A stretch of DNA of 17,894 nt from Actinomycetes bacterium (GCA_023389095.1 JAEWFB010000151.1:1-17894), one strand, 5' to 3'; positions 6,395 to 14,078 are shown, counted from the stretch's first letter. The notes: generated from the letters alone by a model not told the origin. Numbers and translations are program-made.

Positions 6395-7639
6395 GTGACA
6401 AACCGGACACTCGACGCGCCGGCGCAGCTGCGTGACCTCGTTCTCGGCAGGTACGGGGTGCTCGACAGCACGCCGAGCCGCGACCTGCAGGCGCTGGTCG
6501 ACATGGCGGCGCAGATCTGTGCCGTGCCCAACGCCGCGATCAACCTCATCACCTCGTCCCGGCAGCACCAGGTCGCGACGTTCGGCTTCGAGGCCTCGAT
6601 CTGCATGCGCGAGGACTCGATGTGCGCCGTCGTCCTCGAGCGGCCCGAACCGGTGGTCGTGCACAACGCGGCGATGGACGAGCGCTTCCGCGACAACCCG
6701 TTCGTCACCGGGTCGCTCGGCGACGTCCGCTTCTACGCCTCCGCCCCCCTCACGACACCCGGGGGCGTCATCATCGGCCGGCTCTGCGTCTTCGACGACG
6801 AGCCTCGCACGCTGACCCCCGAGCAGGAGCACGCGCTCACCGTTCTCGCCGACCGGATCGTCGACGTGCTCGAGCTGCGGCTGCGCAGCCGTCAGCTCGA
6901 GGAGTCGCTGACCGACCTCACCGCGGCGCGTGACGAGCTGCGGCGCTCCAACGACCTCCTGTCGGTCTTCGCAGGACAGGTGAGCCACGACCTGCGCAGC
7001 CCGTTGTCGGCCATCATGGCGAGTGCGGAGATGCTGGGTCAGCGCGAGTCCGTCGCCGAGGACCCGCTGGCGGCGCGGCTGGTCGGCACGACGTTCCGGG
7101 CCTCGACGCGGATGGCGGGGCTCATCGAGGAGATCCTGACGCACGCGCGGGTCGGCGCCCGGCTCGAGCGCACCGAGACCGACCTCGACACGGTGTTCGC
7201 CGACGTCCTCACCGACCTCGGCCCCCGCATCGAGACCACCCACGCGACCGTCACCGCCGACCGGCTGCCGACCCTCTGGGCCGACGGCGCGCAGCTGTAC
7301 TCGGTGCTGCTCAACCTCGTGTCGAACGCCCTGAAGTACACCCGCCCCGACACCGCCCCGGTGGTCTCCGTCACCGCCTGTGAGCGCGATGGCGTGTGGC
7401 GGATCACCGTGCAGGACAACGGGGTCGGCATCCCCGAGGCGGATCGCCAGACGATCTTCCAGCTCTTCAAGCGCGTGGCGGACGACGCCGACGGCAGCGG
7501 CATCGGGCTGGCCACGTGCAAACGCATCGTCGAGGTGCACGGTGGCTCGATCGGCATCGACCCGGCGCCCGAGGGCGGGTCACGCTTCTGGTTCGAGCTC
7601 CCCACCACCGCCGGCGAGGACGCTACCGAGGACGCCTGA
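6395..7639 (+). CDS. Soluble GAF-domain sensor histidine kinase
   Basis: The 414-residue kinase has a GAF domain at about residues 20-165 and a short coiled linker. A HisKA dimerisation domain follows, with VSHDLRSPLSAI and the phosphoacceptor histidine at H198. The HATPase_c domain shows the N box (NLVSNALKY), G1 box (DNGVGIPEADR), F box (IFQLFKRV) and G2 box (GSGIGLATCKRIVEVHGG). No signal peptide or membrane segment is present, so it should sense a cytoplasmic cue through GAF. No response regulator lies in this window, making it an orphan kinase. The start is uncertain. GTG 6395 has AGAAGA eight bases upstream and begins just before the conserved region; GTG 6377 or ATG 6359 are alternatives. 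It diverges from the arsR-MFS operon and ends 19 bases from the convergent hydrolase gene. Confidence 0.9.
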   Translation: MTNRTLDAPAQLRDLVLGRYGVLDSTPSRDLQALVDMAAQICAVPNAAINLITSSRQHQVATFGFEASICMREDSMCAVVLERPEPVVVHNAAMDERFRDNPFVTGSLGDVRFYASAPLTTPGGVIIGRLCVFDDEPRTLTPEQEHALTVLADRIVDVLELRLRSRQLEESLTDLTAARDELRRSNDLLSVFAGQVSHDLRSPLSAIMASAEMLGQRESVAEDPLAARLVGTTFRASTRMAGLIEEILTHARVGARLERTETDLDTVFADVLTDLGPRIETTHATVTADRLPTLWADGAQLYSVLLNLVSNALKYTRPDTAPVVSVTACERDGVWRITVQDNGVGIPEADRQTIFQLFKRVADDADGSGIGLATCKRIVEVHGGSIGIDPAPEGGSRFWFELPTTAGEDATEDA

Positions 7640-7658
7640 CCCGATCGAACGGACCGGC

Positions 7659-9434
7659 TCAGCGAGCAGCCGCGGACGCCACCGCCGACGCGGCCAGCGA
7701 CACCGCCACGGCCGCGGGCGGTGGTGGCAGCGTCGGCATCGTGATGCACGACCGCTCGGCCGGCGTCTGGGCGACGGTCAGGTCGCGGCGCCCGACGGCG
7801 ACCGCCACGAGGTTGTCGGTGGTCACGGTGCCGGCGCGCAGGTACTCGCCGTGGCCCCTCGACGTCCGTGACGGGTCGTCGGGGCCGGCTCCGATGCCAC
7901 GCCACAGGTTGCACCCCGCGGTCGGGTCCTTGAGCACGGTCGTCGACAGCGAGGTGGCCCCACCGACGGTGTCCGGGTTGCGGCCGAGAGCCGGCCAGCC
8001 GGGGTGGGCGACGAGGTCGTGCCCGGCCGCGAGGACGTTGAACGACCCGGCCTTGAGACCGGCGCGCTCGATCCGGTCGAAGGGCACGCCGGGCGACCCG
8101 AACACCGCGACGTCATCGATCGGGCTGTCGTGCAGCAGAGCGTTGCCCGCCAGCACGGAGCCATAGGAGTGGGCCCACACGGTCTGGTGCACGGGCCGGT
8201 CACGCGCCGCGCCCAGGCCGGTGACGAAGGCCGCGAGCTCGTCGGCGTTGTCGCGCGCGATGGTCGGGTTGAGGACGCTGCGGTCGATGGTCGTGACGAT
8301 CTCGTCGGCCTGCGGGGCCTCGTATCCCATCCACGTCACGATCGCGGTGTCGGCGCCACCGCCCTCACGGAGCGCCTGCCTGCGCAGCGGCGTGAACAGG
8401 TCGTCGTAGCGCGCGAGGTCGTCGCGCGGCTTGGTCGACAGGCCCCCGACGTACGTCACCACGTGCTCCGCCGTCTCGACGTCGCCCTGGGCGATGACGA
8501 CCTTGGCGGTGCGGCCCCTGGCATCCACGAGCAGGAGCTGCCGCACGACGCCGTCCCGGCGCGCCAGCACGGCGCGCACCGCACGCAGGTCCTCGACGCG
8601 TCGGCGCGCGCGGGAGCCCATGGCCACCAGGTCGACCCCGAGCACCCCCACCGGTCGAGCCTGCTCGGCCCGAAGAGCCGCCGCTGCCGCGCGCTCGGCC
8701 TCGGACAGGAGGGCGAGGTTGGCCTCGTGGCGCGCGGCGGCCGGGATCCCGTCGCGCGGCCCGACCCACTGTGGGTGGTCACGGATCACGGACCGCCGCT
8801 CTGCGTCGGAGAGACACCGCCACCAGGCCGCGGACGCGTAGGCGCCACCCGCGTCGTGGCCCACGACAGGAGGAGCGGGCACGGGCGCGACTCCCCCGGC
8901 CGCGAGCACCGACGCGGCCGCCGGCCCACCGCGCGCAGCCGCGAGCAGGTCACCAGCCAGCCGGACGTCGACGTCGGCCGCGAGCCGGACGGCCTGCCGT
9001 AGGTAGGTGTGCACCTCGTCGCGGAGCAGGACGTCGCGGCGGGCCTGATGGGCCTCGAGCACCGGGTCGAGCCCGGACGCGCGGACCTGGAGGAAGAGGG
9101 TGCCCTCGTGGTCGACCCATGCTCCGGCCGCTGCGGCGTGCTCGTCCGCGCGGGCCAGCAGGTCCTGCGCGGCGCGCAGTCGACTCGCCGCCTGGCCCAA
9201 GGAGCTCGACGACGCCGCAAGGCACGCCCCGAGGCGACCCAGGCCGGCGACCAACGCCGCCGCGCGCACGGCGGCGGCGACCGACGCGGGACCGGACCAG
9301 CCACGGGCTCGCCCGCGCAGGAGCCGGTTGACGACTGCCTCCACGTCGAGCCGGCAGCGGTCGAGGCGGTGCGCCGCTGCCATGAGGACCTCTGGCCGGC
9401 TGGACCGGAGCCGGCCGACGCCGGGCGTCGTCAC
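7659..9434 (-). CDS. Alpha/beta hydrolase of the DUF1023 type with long helical N-terminus
   Basis: The 591-residue protein has an alanine-rich helical N-terminal half (about 1-330) and a C-terminal alpha/beta-hydrolase domain. The nucleophile elbow is AHSYGS, with S423 as likely catalytic serine; D473 (AGHDLVAH) and H528 (RGHGEY) fit the rest of a Ser-Asp-His triad. The layout matches actinobacterial DUF1023 proteins, whose substrates are mostly unknown; lipase, esterase or cell-envelope roles are guesses. A proline-rich stretch followed by an alanine/valine-rich, mildly hydrophobic tail (570-591) ends the protein. I chose GTG 9434 because it overlaps the stop of the upstream small gene (GTGA), implying translational coupling; a reading from 9572 would sit inside that gene. 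No classical signal peptide is seen. With a WXG100-like partner, export by a type VII-like route is possible but speculative. Confidence 0.8.
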   Translation of the reverse strand: MTTPGVGRLRSSRPEVLMAAAHRLDRCRLDVEAVVNRLLRGRARGWSGPASVAAAVRAAALVAGLGRLGACLAASSSSLGQAASRLRAAQDLLARADEHAAAAGAWVDHEGTLFLQVRASGLDPVLEAHQARRDVLLRDEVHTYLRQAVRLAADVDVRLAGDLLAAARGGPAAASVLAAGGVAPVPAPPVVGHDAGGAYASAAWWRCLSDAERRSVIRDHPQWVGPRDGIPAAARHEANLALLSEAERAAAAALRAEQARPVGVLGVDLVAMGSRARRRVEDLRAVRAVLARRDGVVRQLLLVDARGRTAKVVIAQGDVETAEHVVTYVGGLSTKPRDDLARYDDLFTPLRRQALREGGGADTAIVTWMGYEAPQADEIVTTIDRSVLNPTIARDNADELAAFVTGLGAARDRPVHQTVWAHSYGSVLAGNALLHDSPIDDVAVFGSPGVPFDRIERAGLKAGSFNVLAAGHDLVAHPGWPALGRNPDTVGGATSLSTTVLKDPTAGCNLWRGIGAGPDDPSRTSRGHGEYLRAGTVTTDNLVAVAVGRRDLTVAQTPAERSCITMPTLPPPPAAVAVSLAASAVASAAAR

Positions 9435-9736
9435 GGGGCACCGTCCGCGGTCGCGCCGTCGAAGCCTGCCGCGGCGGTCCGTTCGACCTCGGTGTACAGG
9501 CCGGAAGCCGCCTCGAGGGCCGACCCGAGACCGAGCAGCTCGAGCCGTGCGTCGCGGATCCGGTCGCGCCACGCGGTGACGAGCTGTGGCGTCGACGCCG
9601 CGGACTCCCCGCCGGGTAGCCCCGACGGGACCGCGGCCACGGCGAGGTCAGCCCGGATCGACGCGAGCCGCGCGAGTGCCGCCTCCATCCCGGCCGCAGC
9701 GTCGCTGACGGCATCGGGGTCCACCTCGTAGCGCAT
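9431..9736 (-). CDS. Small WXG100-like helical protein
   Basis: The 101-residue protein begins MRYEVDPDAV and consists of two predicted amphipathic helical stretches, about 8-35 and 48-90. In size and pattern it resembles ESX/WXG100-type proteins and the helical partner proteins encoded before DUF1023 hydrolases. It lacks a clear WxG turn; the middle reads VPSGLPGGES. A strong ribosome binding site (AAGGAGA) stands five bases before ATG 9736, fixing the start. Its stop overlaps the start of the hydrolase gene by four bases, so the two are probably made in fixed ratio and may bind each other. The family assignment rests on size, helicity and context only. No signal peptide or membrane segment is present. 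Confidence 0.7.
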   Translation of the reverse strand: MRYEVDPDAVSDAAAGMEAALARLASIRADLAVAAVPSGLPGGESAASTPQLVTAWRDRIRDARLELLGLGSALEAASGLYTEVERTAAAGFDGATADGAP

Positions 9737-9846
9737 GCCCTCTCCTTCCCGAGACCTCCACTGTAGGAAGGGCTTTCGGGCCGCGCCGGCCGCTGTCCAC
9801 AGGTGGCGTGATCGGCCGACTGCCGAGCCGTCGTCGTCCACAGGCA

Positions 9847-9901
9847 CCCCGCACGACGCGGGGAACAGCAGGACGCCGCACCCAAGCCGGGTGCGGCGTC
9901 C
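9847..9901 (-). terminator. Double hairpin, likely terminator of the LysM gene
   Basis: A perfect 13-bp stem (9871-9883 with 9889-9901, loop AAGCC) is followed on the minus strand by a 6-bp stem (9847-9852 with 9858-9863). They lie about 105-160 bases past the LysM-gene stop and upstream of the WXG-like gene. No T-run is present. The first stem resembles the hairpin after nrdJ in size, loop length and distance from its gene. Confidence 0.5.
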
Positions 9902-10006
9902 GGGGCGGACCGGCGGGGTCGAAGCGCCGGGCACGCCAGCCGCTGAAGGTGGAGCCAACGCGGCTGTCGGGAATCCGCGCGACGTGGGGGCGCGCGGAAG
10001 CGTGTG

Positions 10007-10420
10007 TCAGCGAGCCGGGATGACGAGGCGCTGGCCGGCGTGGATCATCGACGTCGACAGGGAGTTGGCCAGCTGGAGCTCGACGACTCCGTCGGACACC
10101 GGCAGGTCGGGCAGCTCGCGGGCGGCGATACCCGACTGCGTCTGGCCCGACTGGACGGTGATGGAGCGCGGCGCGTCGGTGGCCGAGGCGAACTGGCCGG
10201 CGAAGCCGACGCCCAGCGCGACGAGCACCGAGCTGACCAGGAGGGTCACGACCAGGCGTCCGAACCGGGTCAGGCGCAGCGGCGGCTGGTCGGCCCGGGC
10301 GGCACGGACGGCGTCCCGGCCGGTGGGAACGAGAACGAGCTGCGGCCGTGGACGCGGAACGGAGTCCCCCGACTCCAGCTCACGCTGCTGACGAACGGCC
10401 TCGAGTGCGACAACGCTCAT
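10007..10420 (-). CDS. Membrane-anchored LysM protein, probable SOS cell-division inhibitor (YneA/DivS/ChiZ-like)
   Basis: The 137-residue protein has a cytoplasmic N-terminus of about 55 residues, one membrane segment at 56-74 (LVVTLLVSSVLVALGVGF) and a C-terminal LysM peptidoglycan-binding domain at about 86-135 (ITVQSGQTQSGIAA... ending AGQRLVIP). Start ATG 10420 has GGGGAGG five bases upstream; a reading from 10522 would run through the promoter and SOS boxes and is rejected. The gene diverges from lexA. Genes in this position (Bacillus yneA, Corynebacterium divS, Mycobacterium Rv2719c/chiZ) encode SOS-induced proteins that delay septation, two of them with a LysM domain. The same role is inferred here: after DNA damage LexA is cleaved and the protein halts division. 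Sequence identity to those proteins was not measured. Confidence 0.85.
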   Translation of the reverse strand: MSVVALEAVRQQRELESGDSVPRPRPQLVLVPTGRDAVRAARADQPPLRLTRFGRLVVTLLVSSVLVALGVGFAGQFASATDAPRSITVQSGQTQSGIAARELPDLPVSDGVVELQLANSLSTSMIHAGQRLVIPAR

Positions 10421-10446
10421 GCTGACCTCCCCTTCCTGCTGCCTTG

Positions 10447-10460
10447 CGAACATGTGTTCG
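10447..10460. promoter_or_regulatory. LexA SOS box 1
   Basis: CGAACATGTGTTCG matches CGAAC-N4-GTTCG, the Gram-positive/actinobacterial SOS box, in all ten defined positions and is fully palindromic. It lies between the LysM-gene promoter and its start codon, in the leader of that transcript. Confidence 0.9.
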
Positions 10461-10462
10461 AT

Positions 10463-10476
10463 CGAACGTCTGTACG
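10463..10476. promoter_or_regulatory. LexA SOS box 2
   Basis: CGAACGTCTGTACG matches the SOS box in nine of ten defined positions (GTACG for GTTCG). It starts three bases after box 1, giving a centre distance of 16 bases. It lies close to the expected transcription start of the LysM gene, just after the TACAAA -10 candidate. Confidence 0.75.
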
Positions 10477-10477
10477 A

Positions 10478-10506
10478 TTTGTAGCACGTATGTTCGAGGA
10501 AGTCGA
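10478..10506 (-). promoter_or_regulatory. Candidate promoter of the LysM gene
   Basis: On the minus strand TCGACT (10506-10501) and TACAAA (10483-10478) stand 17 bases apart, a fair match to actinobacterial sigma-70 promoters. A weaker SOS-like site (AGCAC-GTAT-GTTCG, 10483-10496, eight of ten) lies within the spacer, and box 2 follows at the start point, so LexA should block it. Confidence 0.55.
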
Positions 10507-10515
10507 GACACGCAT

Positions 10516-10529
10516 CGAACACGTGTTTG
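10516..10529. promoter_or_regulatory. LexA SOS box 3, overlapping the lexA -35
   Basis: CGAACACGTGTTTG matches the SOS box in nine of ten defined positions. Its last three bases overlap the candidate -35 of lexA (TTGGCA, 10527-10532), so it should mediate autorepression. Confidence 0.8.
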
Positions 10530-10555
10530 GCAACTGTGTTCGAACCCCGTACGCT
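10527..10555 (+). promoter_or_regulatory. Candidate lexA promoter
   Basis: TTGGCA (10527-10532) and TACGCT (10550-10555) are spaced by exactly 17 bases, fitting the TTGACA/TAnnnT pattern of actinobacterial housekeeping promoters. Transcription would start near 10562, giving a leader of about 85 bases. An extra GTTCGAAC lies in the spacer. Confidence 0.6.
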
Positions 10556-10647
10556 TTCCTCACACCACCAACCACACCAGTCACCACTGACACTGGGTCC
10601 GCAGCGGCCCGGATCACGGGCTCTGGGCCGGCGACGAAGGGGACACC

Positions 10648-11355
10648 ATGGGCGTGACCGAGCTTCCCGACCGCGACAAGGGCGACGGCCTGACGATGCG
10701 GCAGCGACGCGTGCTCGAGGTGATCCGCAACTCCGTCGACCGGCGTGGCTACCCGCCGAGCATGCGCGAGATCGGCGAGGCCGTGGGGCTCGCGAGCCCC
10801 TCCAGCGTCAGCCACCAGCTCGCGGCACTCGAGCGCAAGGGCTACCTGCGGCGCGACCCCAACCGCCCGCGCGCCCTCGAGGTCGTCTCCCCCGACGGTG
10901 CCGACGAGCCGACGCGTCGCGGCCGCTCTGCCGGCGCCGAGCGCCACGACGTCGAGACCGATGCCGGCGACACGCGTCCGGAGGCGTCGTACGTACCCGT
11001 CCTCGGCAAGATCGCCGCGGGTGTCCCGATCACCGCCGAGGAGGTCGTCGAGGACGTCTTCCCGCTCCCCCGGCAGGTCGTCGGTGAGGGCCAGCTGTTC
11101 CTGCTCAAGGTCCAGGGCGACTCGATGGTCGACGCCGCGATCTGCGACGGCGACTGGGTCGTCGTGCGCCAGCAGCCGAACGCCGAGAACGGCGACATCG
11201 TCGCGGCGATGCTCGACAACGAGGCCACGGTCAAGACCTTCAAGCGCAAGGACGGGCACGTGTGGCTGCTGCCGCACAACGACGCCTACGACCCGATCGA
11301 CGGCGACGACGCGACGATCCTCGGCAAGGTCACGGCGGTGCTGCGCCGCGTCTGA
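10648..11355 (+). CDS. lexA: LexA repressor, SOS master regulator
   Basis: LexA binds SOS boxes and, on contact with RecA filaments, cleaves itself to release the DNA-damage response. The 235-residue protein has the N-terminal winged helix at about 15-80 (MRQRRVLEVI, PPSMREIGEAVGLASPSSVS, RDPNRPRALEV) and a 33-residue linker rich in charged residues. The C-terminal protease domain has the Ala-Gly cleavage site at A124-G125 (KIAAGVPI), the catalytic serine S159 (GDSM) and the catalytic lysine K196 (EATVKTF). All key residues are present. ATG 10648 has AAGGGG five bases upstream. It diverges from the LysM gene over a region with three good SOS boxes, the third overlapping its own -35, so autoregulation is expected. 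The next gene starts 121 bases downstream behind a hairpin. Confidence 0.98.
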   Translation: MGVTELPDRDKGDGLTMRQRRVLEVIRNSVDRRGYPPSMREIGEAVGLASPSSVSHQLAALERKGYLRRDPNRPRALEVVSPDGADEPTRRGRSAGAERHDVETDAGDTRPEASYVPVLGKIAAGVPITAEEVVEDVFPLPRQVVGEGQLFLLKVQGDSMVDAAICDGDWVVVRQQPNAENGDIVAAMLDNEATVKTFKRKDGHVWLLPHNDAYDPIDGDDATILGKVTAVLRRV

Positions 11356-11374
11356 CGGCCCGATGTCCCACTCC

Positions 11375-11406
11375 CGACGCGCCACGGACCGTTCCGCGGC
11401 GCGTCG
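11375..11406 (+). terminator. Probable lexA terminator
   Basis: A 9-bp stem (11375-11383 with 11398-11406), one A-C mismatch and a further 4-bp stem (11385-11388 with 11393-11396) enclose a 4-base loop, 19 bases past the lexA stop. A short TTT follows after a few bases. Position and strength support termination before the membrane-protein gene. Confidence 0.6.
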
Positions 11407-11476
11407 CGGCGTTTCCCGTCGTATTCGGACGCCGGGTTCGCCACTCTGAGAGACACACTCGCCCCAGGAGGACGCC

Positions 11477-12382
11477 ATGCCAGATCGTCCGAACCGCGAC
11501 GTCGTCTTCACCTACCGCTACCTGCGTGGCGGCATGGTGGCACTGCTGCTCATGCTGCTCCTGTCCGTCGTGCTCCAGTGGTGGTGGGGCACGAACGGGA
11601 CGTGCTGGCTCGGCTCGATCAGTGCCTACTACTTCACGCCGGCCCGGACGGTCTTCGTCGGCAGCCTCTGCGCAATCGGCGCCGCGCTCGTCGTCTACAA
11701 GGGGCACTCGCCGGCTGAGGACGTGCTGCTCAACTTCTCCGGGTTCATGGCGTTCGTCGTGGCGATGGTGCCGACCGTGCCCGACGAGCGGTGCAGCGCG
11801 GTCGGGTCCAGCAACCCGTTCGCCCTGTCGACGACGGCGATCTCGGACGCCGTGAACAACAACGTGTGGTCGCTCATCGTCGTTGGGTTCCTCGCCCTCG
11901 TCGTGACCGTGTGGCTGCGCCGCGACGAGCTGCTGGACCCCGCCGGTCGGCCGCCCGTGCGCACGATGCTCATCACCGTCGCGTGCAGCGCCGTGATCCT
12001 CTTCGAGCTCGTGCTCTTCCTGGCCCTGCCCGACCGCTTCATCGCCCTGAGTCACGGCCTTGCCGCCGCCACGATGGTGGCCGGCGTCATCGCCGTCATG
12101 GTCCTGAGCGCGTTCCGGGTGGAGGAGCGGCACGCCTCGACCGACGAGGCGCGCACCTACAAGCGCTGGTACCTCGCCATCGCCGGCACGCTCGGGGTGC
12201 TGCTCACCGTCACGGTCGTGGCTCACCTGACCCTGCACGGGTTCGACCACGTGATCCTCATCGGCGAGGTCATCATCATCGTGCTCTTCTGCGCCTACTG
12301 GATCGTCCAGACCAAGGAGCTGTGGAACCTGCACGCGGCGGCGGACGTAGAGGCCCGCAAGGTCGACGCCGTCGCCGACTGA
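11477..12382 (+). CDS. Multi-span membrane protein of unknown function
   Basis: The 301-residue protein has about eight hydrophobic segments, at roughly 18-35, 59-75, 84-100, 130-147, 163-184, 190-211, 231-251 and 259-278. A recognisable conserved stretch, GSISAYYFTPARTVFVG (46-62), lies before the second segment. I know similar motifs from uncharacterised bacterial membrane proteins, but no function is assigned to them. Two cysteines in loops (C43 and C106) might pair outside the cell. No transporter, enzyme or binding motif was recognised. The start is firm: AGGAGG stands five bases before ATG 11477. It follows lexA on the same strand, but a hairpin and a 121-base gap suggest separate transcription. 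No SOS box was seen in front of it, so adjacency to lexA need not mean shared function. Confidence 0.85.
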   Translation: MPDRPNRDVVFTYRYLRGGMVALLLMLLLSVVLQWWWGTNGTCWLGSISAYYFTPARTVFVGSLCAIGAALVVYKGHSPAEDVLLNFSGFMAFVVAMVPTVPDERCSAVGSSNPFALSTTAISDAVNNNVWSLIVVGFLALVVTVWLRRDELLDPAGRPPVRTMLITVACSAVILFELVLFLALPDRFIALSHGLAAATMVAGVIAVMVLSAFRVEERHASTDEARTYKRWYLAIAGTLGVLLTVTVVAHLTLHGFDHVILIGEVIIIVLFCAYWIVQTKELWNLHAAADVEARKVDAVAD

Positions 12383-12397
12383 CGAGGTGGAGACCGA

Positions 12398-13324
12398 TCA
12401 GTTGCGGACGAGGACGCCGCGCGCCTCCTTGACCGTGATAGGCGTCCTGGGCTGCGGGACGGTCACGGTGTCGGGGATCGCGATCCAGGCACCCCCGTTG
12501 ATGCGGAAGTCGGCGCCGAAGGTGACGTCGACGCGCGAGGTGTAGGTGCCCGGCTTGCGGTACGTGTGGACGATGTCGCCGCTCGGGTAGACGCCGCCAG
12601 GGGAGGTGGTCGGGCCCGCGCTCGTGCCGTCGCCGAAGCGGTACACGTAGCTGACGAGCTTGGGCCGGATCTCGACGCGGTAGCCGAACATCGTGGCCGG
12701 GTCGACGAGGTCGATCTCGCCGGGCTCGAAACCCTGGCTGGCCCAGTCGACCTTGTAGAAGGTCTTGAGGTTGACAAGCGTCGTGTTCCCCTTCGGCTGC
12801 GTCGAGATCGCACCCTTCGCCCAATCGGTTCGGTGGAACGCGCTGGCGATCATCTCGAGCGTCGGCACAGGCTTGGAACCCGGCACCATATTGGGCAAGC
12901 AGGTCGATCCAACAAGTGCCCACGAACCCGTCGACGGCGTGGGGCCACCCTTCGGCCACTCTGCAGCTTCTAACGGCTTTCCGCTCTTGTCGACCCACGT
13001 GCGGAATACGTCCACCAGGGGGCCTCTGCCCTCAGTTGGCGTGTTGCTTGCGCAAGCAGCCACGGCATTCGCAAAGCACGCGGCACTTGCATCCCGGCCG
13101 CCCAAATCGCAGCTGGCTATTGCCGACCTGTATTTCCAATGAGAGCCCTTCGCCGCCAGAAGCGTCTGGTACTCCTGGCTCATGTTGAGCAGTTGTCGCT
13201 GCGTAAGCTTCACCGTCGTACCGTCTACAGCCGTCTCACCATCCCAGCCTCCGAAGGCCGGGGTTGCACCTAGGACGACCAGCACCGCGCCGAGCAAGAG
13301 TGAGGTATCACGACGCCCTCTCAT
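12398..13324 (-). CDS. Secreted protein with C-terminal PKD-like domain
   Basis: The 308-residue protein begins with a Sec signal peptide (RGRR, then a hydrophobic core LLLGAVLVVLGA, probable cleavage after TPAFG near residue 25). The middle (about 30-210) is unrecognised and has four cysteines (C72, C83, C91, C142) that could form two disulfides. A PKD-like beta domain covers about 223-290, with YRFGDGTSAG, then DIVHTYRKPGTYTSRVDV. Such domains support protein or glycan contacts outside the cell. Start ATG 13324 overlaps the stop of the upstream lipoprotein gene (ATGA), so the two are coupled and probably work together at the cell surface. The first half of the gene is less GC-rich than its neighbours and uses more A/T-ending codons. 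No catalytic motif was seen. Confidence 0.8.
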   Translation of the reverse strand: MRGRRDTSLLLGAVLVVLGATPAFGGWDGETAVDGTTVKLTQRQLLNMSQEYQTLLAAKGSHWKYRSAIASCDLGGRDASAACFANAVAACASNTPTEGRGPLVDVFRTWVDKSGKPLEAAEWPKGGPTPSTGSWALVGSTCLPNMVPGSKPVPTLEMIASAFHRTDWAKGAISTQPKGNTTLVNLKTFYKVDWASQGFEPGEIDLVDPATMFGYRVEIRPKLVSYVYRFGDGTSAGPTTSPGGVYPSGDIVHTYRKPGTYTSRVDVTFGADFRINGGAWIAIPDTVTVPQPRTPITVKEARGVLVRN

Positions 13325-13923
13325 TCCACTGCCTTGATTGCGGAAATTGCCCAACCGGCAACTCCCCATCGCATGTAGAACATTCTGGTGCTGGTCGAAG
13401 CATTCTCTGATTCAACCACTGCTCCACTCGCGTCGACGATATTCGCGCCGGTCTGGCCGGATTCGAGCTGGACGCGCATTTCACCGTCTACTGGCGTCAG
13501 TCCGATGGTCTTGCCGAGACGCACGGGATCGGAAGCGTAATGGCGATTCTTGGCCTGAAGTTCAGCGGCGGTCTGGACGAGCGCGCCACACGATTGCGAC
13601 GCAGGCAGGCAGAGGACTGCGATCGCGTCCGGATTTGGCTTGGTCCAAGCCCGATTCACAGTCCGAACAAAGTGGAGCACGAAGGCTTCGGCGCCGGCTT
13701 TGTCCTTCGTCTTGGCGGCGTCGGGCAGGCCGGCGGGGAACGCCGGGCCCGCGCTCGTGGTGCTCGTCGCCGGCGGTGTCGGCGTCGTCGCGCTCGTCGT
13801 GGTGGACGGCGCCGGGGCGCTCGTCTGCGGCGGTGCCGGGTCTCCCCCCGTGCAGGCGGCGAGGCCGGCCACGGCCAGCGCCAGTCCGGCGGCGGCGCGC
13901 GTCATCCTCTGGTGTCTCAGCAC
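13321..13923 (-). CDS. Probable DUF6318-like lipoprotein
   Basis: The 200-residue protein has a lipoprotein signal peptide: a basic start (LRHQRMTR), a hydrophobic core (AAAGLALAVAG) and the lipobox LAAC with C24 as the lipidated residue. A Thr/Pro/Ser/Ala-rich linker follows (about 25-60), then a folded domain beginning DKAGAEAFVLHFVRTVNRAW and containing a CLPASQSC pair of cysteines. This resembles the DUF6318 family of actinobacterial lipoproteins; the match is from memory. I chose GTG 13923 because AGGGGA stands eight bases upstream; ATG 13905 would also give a signal peptide. The stop overlaps the start of the PKD protein gene by four bases. The folded-domain part of the gene is less GC-rich than the surrounding genome. 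Its role is unknown; a surface-bound partner for the PKD protein is an inference. Confidence 0.75.
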   Translation of the reverse strand: MLRHQRMTRAAAGLALAVAGLAACTGGDPAPPQTSAPAPSTTTSATTPTPPATSTTSAGPAFPAGLPDAAKTKDKAGAEAFVLHFVRTVNRAWTKPNPDAIAVLCLPASQSCGALVQTAAELQAKNRHYASDPVRLGKTIGLTPVDGEMRVQLESGQTGANIVDASGAVVESENASTSTRMFYMRWGVAGWAISAIKAVE

Positions 13924-14078
13924 GACTCTGGTCCCCTGTTCGGCGAATCTGTGCCCTGCCCACCGGGCGCAAACGGGCGAAAACGTCATCGAACGCTCCC
14001 ACAGATCCTGCCCCAACCGCATCCCGGGCGCCTGCGGTCGTCCACAGCCCCACAGGCGCGGACGCAGCAGAAACCGGG

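Noticed and set aside
10421..10522. Upstream start for the LysM protein at 10522
   Set aside because: It would translate the SOS boxes and the promoter; ATG 10420 has a strong ribosome binding site and matches the family layout.
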